A stretch of DNA of 64,000 nucleotides from an uncultured Lachnospiraceae bacterium (GTDB lineage: Bacteria > Bacillota > Clostridia > Lachnospirales > Lachnospiraceae), in the NCBI GenBank assembly GCA_902798585.1, contig CADBXF010000011.1, positions 32,051 through 96,050 of the forward strand, written 5' to 3'. The notes under the pieces were generated by a model. The model was not told where the DNA came from, did no database searches, and saw only the letters and a list, made by a program, of their open reading frames with translations. This document shows, piece by piece, positions 43,160-49,656 of the stretch. Positions within the stretch are counted from its first letter, which is position 1; every line of letters begins with the position of its first letter. The position numbers and the translations under genes were made by a program.

Positions 43160-45685
43160 ATGAAAATCAGTTTTTCGACATTGGGATGTCCGGATTATTC
43201 CTGGACCGACATTTACACCATGGCCAAGGATCTCGGCTATCACGGAATTGAAATCCGCGGACTCGGCCAGGATATTCTGGCGACACGGGCAAAGCCTTTT
43301 TCTGAGGAGCAGTTGCCGAAGACCGTTGCGAAGCTCCGCGAGATCGGTATTGAGGTGTCCTGCCTTTCCTCCGGCATAGCGCTTAAATATCAGGCGAAGC
43401 TTCCGAAGATTATGGAGGAGCTGACCGCCTATGCGAAGCTTGCAAATGCGCTCGGAACGGCATATATCCGCGTGCTTGCGGATGAGCATCCCGCGCCGGA
43501 GGGCGAAGTGGATGACGATGCCATCATTGAGACGCTTAAGCAGCTTGCTCCGATTGCGGAGGAGTACAATGTTACGATGCTTGTGGAGACCAACGGCGTG
43601 TACTCCGATACGAAGCGTCTGAAGCATATTCTCGACGCTGTCGGAAGCCGTAAAATTGCCGCTCTTTGGGATATTCACCATCCGTATCGCAATTTTGCGG
43701 AGACTCCGGAGCAGACCGTTGCCAATCTCGGCGAGTATATCAAGTATGTCCATGTGAAGGATTCCGTATGCCGCGACGGTCGGATCTCGTACCGCATGAT
43801 GGGAGACGGAGACATGCCTCTTAAGGAAGCATTTGCTGCGCTTGAGAGCATGCATTATACGGGATATGTATCGTTAGAATGGGTAAAGCGCTGGTCGGCC
43901 GAGCTTGCGGATGCCTGGGTTGTATTCCCGCAGTTCGCGAACTACATGCGTCCCTATAAGACAAAGCATAAGCATCCGCTGCAGACGGACAACCGCGGAA
44001 CCGGCAACTACATCTGGCCGAAGGAGCGGTTGATTGACTATACTTTCCCGGATATTCTGGACCGTATCTGCGAGGTGTTTCCGACACAGTATGCTTTCCG
44101 CTATACAGAGCTTGACTACACCAGAACCTATCCGGAATTCCGCGATGATGTTGACAATTTCGCACGCGCGCTGATTGCCATGGATGTGAAGAAGGGGGAT
44201 CATGTGGCCATCTGGGCGACAAATGTTCCCGCATGGTATATCACATTTTGGGCTACCACGAAGATTGGCGCTGTTCTGGTTACGGTAAATACGGCCTACA
44301 AGATTCACGAGATTGAGTACCTGCTTCGTCAGTCCGACACACATACGCTCGTTATGATTGACGGTTTCAAGGATTGCGATTACATCGGGACCATGAAGGA
44401 GCTGTGTCCGGAACTTGCGACCTGCGAACCGGGTCATCTGGAGAGCGAGAGACTTCCTTACCTGAAGAACATTATCACCGTTGACAGCCGACAACCGGGC
44501 TGCTTTACCTGGGATGAAGCGGTAAAACTCGGCGAGACCGTGCCGATTACCGAGGTGGAGAAGCGCCGCAGCCAGATCGACAAGAACGATGTCTGCAACA
44601 TGCAGTACACCTCCGGAACCACCGGCTTCCCGAAGGGCGTTATGCTTACGCACTACAATGTCGTCAACAACGGTAAAGCCATCGGCGACTGCATGGATCT
44701 CTCCACGGCGGACCGCATGATGATTCAGGTTCCGATGTTCCATTGCTTCGGCATGGTGCTTGCGATGACGGCGTCCGTGACCCACGGGGTTACGATGTCT
44801 CCGATTCCCGCATTTTCGCCGAGAAAGAGCTTGAACTGCATCAATCAGGAGAAGATTACCTGCTTCCACGGGGTACCGACCATGTTCATCGCGATGCTCG
44901 GACATGAGAATTTCCCGAAGACCGATTTTTCCCATATGAGAACCGGTATTATGGCCGGATCTCCCTGCCCGATCAAGACGATGGAAGAGGTCATCGAGAA
45001 AATGCATATGCCCGAGATCGTTATCACTTACGGTCAGACCGAGGCTTCCCCGGCGACCACGATGAGTAAGACCAGCGATACCATCGAGCAGCGTGTCAAC
45101 ACGGTCGGACCGTCCATCTTCGGCGTCGAGACCAAGATCGTGGATCCCGAGACCGGTGAGGAGCTTCCGGACGGTGTTCCGGGCGAGTTCTGCGCGCGCG
45201 GTTACAATATCATGAAGGGCTACTACAAGATGCCCGAGGCAACTGCCGCAGCGATCGACGAGGACGGCTGGCTGCATTCGGGAGACCTTGCTCTGCGTCG
45301 TCCCGAGGACGGTTACTATAAGATTACAGGCCGTATCAAGGATATGATTATCCGCGGCGGTGAGAATATTTATCCGAAGGAGATCGAGGATTTCCTGTAT
45401 ACCTACGACAAGGTGAAGGATGTTCAGGTCATCGGCGTTCCGGATGCCGACTACGGTGAGGAGATTATGGCGTGCATCGTTCTGCACGAGGGCGTCGAGT
45501 GCACCGAGGAGGAGATCAAGGATTATGTCCGCACGCACATGGCTAAGCATAAGGTTCCCCGGTATGTGGATTTCGTCTCCGAGTTCCCGATGAATGCCGC
45601 CGGCAAGATTCTGAAGTACAAGATGCGTGAGGAAGCGGTGGAGCGTCATAACCTCCACAAGGCCAACAAGATTGTGACGGCGTAA
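43160..45685 (+). CDS. Fusion: sugar-phosphate isomerase-like TIM barrel + AMP-forming acyl-CoA synthetase
   Basis: An 841-residue protein. ATG 43160 follows GGAAAGGAAAG; a more upstream in-frame start at 43109 lies close behind the T-box terminator and lacks a ribosome-binding site. Residues 1-262 are a xylose-isomerase-like TIM barrel with the expected metal ligands Glu143 (VETNG), Asp171 (WDIHH), His198 (YVHVKD) and Glu240 (VSLEW). Residues ~285-835 are an ANL-superfamily ligase: MQYTSGTTGFPKGV (P-loop, 481-494), ITYGQTEASPA, HSGDLALR, RGGENIYPKEIE and the C-terminal Lys in NAAGKILKYKMRE. The ligase half should activate a carboxylic acid to its CoA ester through an acyl-AMP. Control by a Leu-type T-box points to leucine-related acids such as isovalerate (inference). 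Confidence 0.88.
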   Translation: MKISFSTLGCPDYSWTDIYTMAKDLGYHGIEIRGLGQDILATRAKPFSEEQLPKTVAKLREIGIEVSCLSSGIALKYQAKLPKIMEELTAYAKLANALGTAYIRVLADEHPAPEGEVDDDAIIETLKQLAPIAEEYNVTMLVETNGVYSDTKRLKHILDAVGSRKIAALWDIHHPYRNFAETPEQTVANLGEYIKYVHVKDSVCRDGRISYRMMGDGDMPLKEAFAALESMHYTGYVSLEWVKRWSAELADAWVVFPQFANYMRPYKTKHKHPLQTDNRGTGNYIWPKERLIDYTFPDILDRICEVFPTQYAFRYTELDYTRTYPEFRDDVDNFARALIAMDVKKGDHVAIWATNVPAWYITFWATTKIGAVLVTVNTAYKIHEIEYLLRQSDTHTLVMIDGFKDCDYIGTMKELCPELATCEPGHLESERLPYLKNIITVDSRQPGCFTWDEAVKLGETVPITEVEKRRSQIDKNDVCNMQYTSGTTGFPKGVMLTHYNVVNNGKAIGDCMDLSTADRMMIQVPMFHCFGMVLAMTASVTHGVTMSPIPAFSPRKSLNCINQEKITCFHGVPTMFIAMLGHENFPKTDFSHMRTGIMAGSPCPIKTMEEVIEKMHMPEIVITYGQTEASPATTMSKTSDTIEQRVNTVGPSIFGVETKIVDPETGEELPDGVPGEFCARGYNIMKGYYKMPEATAAAIDEDGWLHSGDLALRRPEDGYYKITGRIKDMIIRGGENIYPKEIEDFLYTYDKVKDVQVIGVPDADYGEEIMACIVLHEGVECTEEEIKDYVRTHMAKHKVPRYVDFVSEFPMNAAGKILKYKMREEAVERHNLHKANKIVTA

Positions 45686-45733
45686 ACCGAAGCGGAAGAT
45701 CGTCGGATTTGCGCAAAAAACAAAGTTTTGTGG

Positions 45734-45762
45734 TTGACATTTTTCGTTTCCTGGTGTAATAT
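45734..45762 (+). promoter_or_regulatory. Promoter for tRNA-Trp
   Basis: TTGACA (45734-45739), 17-nt spacer, TAATAT (45757-45762), about 33 nt before the tRNA. Confidence 0.85.
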
Positions 45763-45794
45763 GTGAAAGCGGTTCGCAAGAGCCACACACATAA

Positions 45795-45867
45795 AGGGGT
45801 ATAGTTCAGCTGGTAGAATAACGGTCTCCAAAACCGCAGGTCGTGGGTTCGAATCCTACTGCCCCTG
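45795..45867 (+). tRNA. trnW: tRNA-Trp (anticodon CCA)
   Basis: A 73-nt cloverleaf: acceptor AGGGGTA (45795-45801) pairs with TGCCCCT (45860-45866) with discriminator G; D-arm GTTC...GAAT; anticodon loop CTCCAAA with CCA at 45828-45830; T-arm GTGGG-TTCGAAT-CCTAC. The 3' CCA is not encoded. A single tRNA with its own promoter and terminator. Confidence 0.95.
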
Positions 45868-45868
45868 T

Positions 45869-45899
45869 AAAGGTCAATGCTTCCGCATTGGCCTTTTTT
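45869..45899 (+). terminator. Terminator after tRNA-Trp
   Basis: AAAGGTCAATGC (45869-45880), loop TTCC, GCATTGGCCTTT (45885-45896, one G-U), then T. Confidence 0.9.
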
Positions 45900-45960
45900 G
45901 CTCTTTTCGGATTTCTTGTGCGGCCGGGGAGAGACTCGATTCAAAGCGAGGATGTAACTT

Positions 45961-47103
45961 ATGAAAACACGGAAAATAATTGCACGGGTGCTTTGCCCGG
46001 CATGTTTGTTATTATTGGTTTTGGGCCTTGCGGCCTGCGGAAAAAAGAATAAGGACGGCTCGGAGGATGTGACTCCCACGCAGGTGACGGAGACGCCTAC
46101 GCCCGAACCGACGGCGACGGAGACGCCGATTCCGACTCCGACGGAGACGCCTACGCCCACACCCACACCGATTCCGGCCAATATGACCAGAAGTGATGTG
46201 ACTAACGAGTGGATTACGAAGGATATTGCGGAGACGCGGCCGATTGCGGTTATGCTCAACAACAAGGAGGAGGCAGTGCCGCAGAGCGGAATCAGCCGCG
46301 CGGGCATTGTTTATGAGGCGCCGACCGAGGTAGACATTCAGCGCCTGATGGCGATTATCGAGGACTATCAGGGGCTTGAGAAAATCGGCTCCGTGAGAAG
46401 CAGTCGTCATTACTATATCGACTGGATGCTCGAGTGGGACGCTATCTATTGCCATTTCGGCGGTTCGACATACGCGAGCAAGATTTTGAAGAGAAGCGAC
46501 ATTCACAATCTCGACGGCATGGCTCTTGACGGCACGACCTATTACCGCACGACCGACCGTGTCGCGCCGCACAACGCCTACACTGCGGGAGACCGGATTG
46601 TTGCAGAGTGCAAGCGCAGAAACTATCCGATGACGCATACGGCAAACTATGTGAAGAGCCATTTTACATTTGCGCCGGACGATGCACCGAACGAGCTTCC
46701 GGACGGATTTGCAGCGACATACGCCGCTCCCGGCTATCCGCTGAACAAGCCGTATTTTACCTACAACGAACAGGACGGCCTGTACTACCGCTGGCAGTAC
46801 GGGGATAAGCAGATCGATGAGATGAACGGACAGCAGCTGGCGTATAAGAATGTCATTTTCCAGTACTGCAAATGGAAACTGATGGGAGACGGAACGAGCC
46901 GTATCGACATGACGACCATCGGCAGCGGAAACGGCTATTTCATCACCAACGGCAAAGCGATTCCGATTCGTTGGACGAAGAATTCGCAATTTGAGCCGAC
47001 GAAGTATTATGACATGAGCGGCAATGAGATCTCTCTGAATACCGGCAAGACCTGGATCTGCGAGATCAAGGAAACCAACGCCGACAACACGGATATCCAT
47101 TGA
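45961..47103 (+). CDS. DUF3048 (YerB-like) lipoprotein
   Basis: A 380-residue lipoprotein with lipobox LGLAAC (Cys26) and then a Thr/Pro/Glu linker (~38-72) of alternating ThrPro and GluThr units. The rest is the two-part DUF3048 domain: RPIAVMLNNKEEAVPQSGIS, GIVYEAPTEVDIQRLMAI, IGSVRSSRHYYIDW, and in the second half KNVIFQYCKW and GSGNGYFITNGKAIPIRW. YerB-type proteins sit on the outer face of the membrane and have no firmly established function. GAGGATG precedes the ATG. The next gene starts 20 nt after the stop. Confidence 0.88.
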   Translation: MKTRKIIARVLCPACLLLLVLGLAACGKKNKDGSEDVTPTQVTETPTPEPTATETPIPTPTETPTPTPTPIPANMTRSDVTNEWITKDIAETRPIAVMLNNKEEAVPQSGISRAGIVYEAPTEVDIQRLMAIIEDYQGLEKIGSVRSSRHYYIDWMLEWDAIYCHFGGSTYASKILKRSDIHNLDGMALDGTTYYRTTDRVAPHNAYTAGDRIVAECKRRNYPMTHTANYVKSHFTFAPDDAPNELPDGFAATYAAPGYPLNKPYFTYNEQDGLYYRWQYGDKQIDEMNGQQLAYKNVIFQYCKWKLMGDGTSRIDMTTIGSGNGYFITNGKAIPIRWTKNSQFEPTKYYDMSGNEISLNTGKTWICEIKETNADNTDIH

Positions 47104-47123
47104 GAAGGACAAGGGGGAACGAT

Positions 47124-47759
47124 ATGGGGTTTGCGGATGATTTTTTGAAGGTAAAGCAGTTTCCTGCGCTGTATACGGCGTGCTGTACCGCGGCGGAATT
47201 CTATGAACAGGGAAAGCCGAAGGAAGGTTTTCCGTATGTTTTGGACGCCTTTGCGGAGCTTCGTGCGGAACTCACAAGACGGTTGGGAAGAGACTGGGAA
47301 ACGATTCGAAACGATGACTTTTTGACCGAATTAAGCAAGAGAAACTATGACATTTTTCTCGCAGCTGCGGACGCTCGCGATATCACGGAAAATCTGTTTC
47401 GCACGGCGGAAGAGAACGCGCTGGTGCCGGAGATTGACGATACAAGCATGAACCCGTTCTATGCGCTTGTCGAGGAAACCCGGAAGTTCGCGATGTACTA
47501 TGTGGGAGGACAGAGCCCCAACTCCATTGACGAGGCCACCCTTGCAAGCAGCGACGGGCGCCGTCTCTCGCGGGATGCACGCAACACGGTTGACAAGGCA
47601 TTTGCAGCGGTTATGATTGTTTTTGTTTTTGCAGCGGGTCTGGTGTGCCTTGTGCTCTCGACATCGGATAAGTTCGAGTATCTGTTCCCGCTCGGATTGG
47701 GCGCCGTTGCGTTTGCAGCGTTTCTTCTCTGGGCAGTTTTTAATGTCAGGAAGGAATGA
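47124..47759 (+). CDS. Hypothetical protein with two C-terminal membrane helices
   Basis: A 211-residue protein I do not recognise. ATG 47124 follows AAGGGGGAA; the first in-frame start (47100) overlaps the previous gene. Residues 1-150 are soluble, helix-rich and acidic (ALYTACCTAAEFYEQGKPKEG, FLTELSKRNYDIFLAAADA). Two hydrophobic segments at the end (~160-180 and ~187-205), separated by STSDKFEY, form a hairpin anchor. It lies between the DUF3048 lipoprotein and tgt and may be co-transcribed with the former. Confidence 0.7.
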   Translation: MGFADDFLKVKQFPALYTACCTAAEFYEQGKPKEGFPYVLDAFAELRAELTRRLGRDWETIRNDDFLTELSKRNYDIFLAAADARDITENLFRTAEENALVPEIDDTSMNPFYALVEETRKFAMYYVGGQSPNSIDEATLASSDGRRLSRDARNTVDKAFAAVMIVFVFAAGLVCLVLSTSDKFEYLFPLGLGAVAFAAFLLWAVFNVRKE

Positions 47760-47807
47760 CGGCAAGAGCTTGATTACGGCAATCAGATACGAAATGTGAG
47801 GATGCGT

Positions 47808-48944
47808 ATGTATCGAATTTTGCATCGCGACGGAATGGCGAAACGCGGCGAACTCACGACGGTTCACGGGACGATTCAAACCCCGGTGTTTATGAATGTC
47901 GGAACGGCAGCGGCGATTAAGGGCGCGGTTTCCTCCGTTGATCTTACGACAATCGGAACGCAGGTTGAATTGTGCAACACCTATCACCTGCATGTGCGTC
48001 CCGGCGATAATGTTGTGCGCGAGATGGGCGGTTTGCAGAAGTTTATGCACTGGGACCGTCCGATTTTGACGGATTCCGGCGGATTTCAGGTATTTTCCCT
48101 GGCGAAGCTTCGCAAGATTCGCGAGGAGGGTGTGTCGTTCCAATCGCATGTTGACGGCCGTCATATTTTCATGGGGCCGGAGGAGAGCATGCAGATTCAG
48201 TCGAATCTCGGTTCGACGATTGCGATGGCGTTTGACGAATGTCCGCCGAGCACGGCGGAGAAGGACTATATCCGCGCCTCGGTAGACCGGACGACGCGCT
48301 GGCTTGTGCGATGCCGCGACGAGATGACGCGACTCAATTCGCTTCCCGGCACCGTCAATCCGGACCAGATGCTCTTCGGAATCAACCAGGGCGGAATCTA
48401 TGAGGATATCCGCGTGGAACACGCGAAGCGAATCTCGGAGCTTGAGCTTCCCGGCTACGCCGTCGGCGGTCTTGCCGTGGGAGAGTCGCACGAGGAGATG
48501 TACCGGATTCTCGATGCGGTTGTGCCCCATTTGCCGGCGGAAAAACCGGTGTATCTGATGGGAGTCGGAACGCCTGCTAATATTTTGGAGGGCGTTGCGC
48601 GAGGCGTGGACTTCTTCGATTGCGTCTATCCCACGAGAAACGGACGGCACGGACATGCATATACGAACTTCGGACGGCTGAATCTGAAAAATGAGCGCTA
48701 TAAGACGGACGACCGGCCGATTGAGGAGGGATGCGACTGCCCCGCATGCCGCAACCACTCGAGGGCTTATATCCGGCACCTTTTGACAGCAGGTGAAATG
48801 CTCGGACTTCGACTTATGGTCTTGCATAATCTGCGGTTTTATAATAGAATGATGGAAGAGATCCGCGATGCTATCGAACAGGACAGGTATGCGTCCTATA
48901 TGAGGGAGAAACTCGACGGATTTGCCCGCGGGCCGGAAGCCTGA
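47808..48944 (+). CDS. tgt: Queuine tRNA-ribosyltransferase Tgt
   Basis: A 378-residue TIM-barrel enzyme. ATG 47808 fits the usual MY(R/K)-L---G start and lies 6 nt after GAGG; GTG 47796 and ATG 47802 are in-frame alternatives. It exchanges G34 for preQ1 in tRNAs for Asp, Asn, His and Tyr. Motifs are ILTDSGGFQVFS with the general-base Asp, GGLAVGE, FDCVYPTRNGRHG with the nucleophilic Asp, and the zinc site CDCPAC...H. yajC follows, the common tgt-yajC order. Confidence 0.96.
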   Translation: MYRILHRDGMAKRGELTTVHGTIQTPVFMNVGTAAAIKGAVSSVDLTTIGTQVELCNTYHLHVRPGDNVVREMGGLQKFMHWDRPILTDSGGFQVFSLAKLRKIREEGVSFQSHVDGRHIFMGPEESMQIQSNLGSTIAMAFDECPPSTAEKDYIRASVDRTTRWLVRCRDEMTRLNSLPGTVNPDQMLFGINQGGIYEDIRVEHAKRISELELPGYAVGGLAVGESHEEMYRILDAVVPHLPAEKPVYLMGVGTPANILEGVARGVDFFDCVYPTRNGRHGHAYTNFGRLNLKNERYKTDDRPIEEGCDCPACRNHSRAYIRHLLTAGEMLGLRLMVLHNLRFYNRMMEEIRDAIEQDRYASYMREKLDGFARGPEA

Positions 48945-48989
48945 TGATTCGGACCGGGCGTATAATGAAACAAGAAATGAGGTAATACA

Positions 48990-49316
48990 ATGATGCATTC
49001 GGCAATTTCGTTCCTGACACAGCAGGTAGGATTTGAATCCTACCTTCCCCTGATCTTTATGGTGGTCGCTTTCGGGGCAGTGTTCTATTTTATAATTGTT
49101 CGTCCCCAGGCGAATCAGGAAAAGAAACAGAAGGCGCTTCTTGCGTCTCTTGCCATCGGCGACAGCGTTCTCACGACCGCTGGTTTCTACGGTGTCATCA
49201 TCGACATGCTGGAGGAGCAGGATATCATCATTGTGGAGTTCGGCAACAACAAGAACTGCCGTATCCCGATGAAGAAATCCGCCGTGGTCGAAGTGGAGAA
49301 GGCGAACGCTCAGTAA
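48990..49316 (+). CDS. yajC: Preprotein translocase subunit YajC
   Basis: A 108-residue single-helix protein. The helix LIFMVVAFGAVFYFIIVRP ends in the conserved RPQ, then KKQKALLASLAIGDSVLTTAGFYG, typical of YajC. It joins SecDF at the translocon; secDF is not in this window. ATG 48990 is 7 nt after GAGG. A TATAAT at 48961-48966 lies upstream without a good -35. Confidence 0.94.
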   Translation: MMHSAISFLTQQVGFESYLPLIFMVVAFGAVFYFIIVRPQANQEKKQKALLASLAIGDSVLTTAGFYGVIIDMLEEQDIIIVEFGNNKNCRIPMKKSAVVEVEKANAQ

Positions 49317-49322
49317 AAGAGT

Positions 49323-49510
49323 TACCGTCCTGGGGTGTGCGACACCTCCGTCATTTTTGAACCTACGAAACTGAATAAGGGATTCCTATATCTGTATGTG
49401 GATGTCAGGCCTCCTCTGCAGTGGAAGGCAGAAGCATACGTGCGGTCACCCACCTGGCTACATGCTGGGAGTCAAAAAGCGGAACCGGCACTCCGGGATG
49501 ATACGAGAAG
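49323..49510 (+). ncRNA. ssrS: Candidate 6S RNA
   Basis: The non-coding region after yajC has the overall 6S plan. TCCTGGGGTG (49328-49337) pairs with CACTCCGGGA (49489-49498) as a closing stem (two G-U pairs); it encloses long, mostly unpaired strands (including CATTTTTGAACCTACG and the AGTCAAAAAGC region), and an inner arm with GTATG (49398-49402) / CATAC (49436-49440) and a terminal hairpin around GCCTCC...GGAAGGC. The span of about 170-190 nt and the terminator that follows suit 6S RNA, which binds sigma-A RNA polymerase in stationary phase. The bases look familiar from Clostridia 6S RNAs but no covariance model was run; ends are approximate. Confidence 0.6.
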
Positions 49511-49517
49511 AAAGTAC

Positions 49518-49559
49518 GGCAGACATTTTCGAACAAATGTTTGCCTTTTCTTTTTCTTT
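49518..49559 (+). terminator. Intrinsic terminator after the 6S candidate
   Basis: GGCAGACATTT (49518-49528), loop TCGAAC, AAATGTTTGCC (49535-49545), then TTTTCTTTTTCTTT. Confidence 0.9.
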
Positions 49560-49569
49560 ATGGTATAAT
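49541..49569 (+). promoter_or_regulatory. Promoter for addB-addA, -35 inside the terminator stem
   Basis: TTGCCT (49541-49546), 17-nt spacer, TATAAT (49564-49569), with TGG before the -10 (extended). The -35 is the end of the terminator stem, so the two elements are fused. Confidence 0.75.
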
Positions 49570-49593
49570 TTTCAAAACGGTCACGACAGGGCA

Positions 49594-49627
49594 ACCCGGG
49601 GATTCCGATGCGGAATCCTGTCCGGGT
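49594..49627 (+). other. Hairpin in the addB leader
   Basis: ACCCGG (49594-49599) pairs with CCGGGT (49622-49627) and GATTCC (49601-49606) with GGAATC (49612-49617). It lies 24 nt before the addB ribosome-binding site and could affect message stability or translation. Confidence 0.55.
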
Positions 49628-49656
49628 CAGGTGCGTTCTGCGCGCGGGAGGAAGGT

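Noticed and set aside
48961..48966. TATAAT upstream of yajC as a promoter
   Set aside because: The hexamer at the -35 position (AGCCTG) is poor and there is no extended -10; yajC is probably read from tgt.
49335..49568. Small open frames across the yajC-addB gap
   Set aside because: They cross the closing stem of the 6S candidate and the terminator and have no ribosome-binding site.
49396..49656. Longer AddB N-terminus
   Set aside because: The open frame continues upstream, but it crosses the 6S candidate, a terminator and a promoter. ATG 49657 has a strong ribosome-binding site and matches the usual AddB start.
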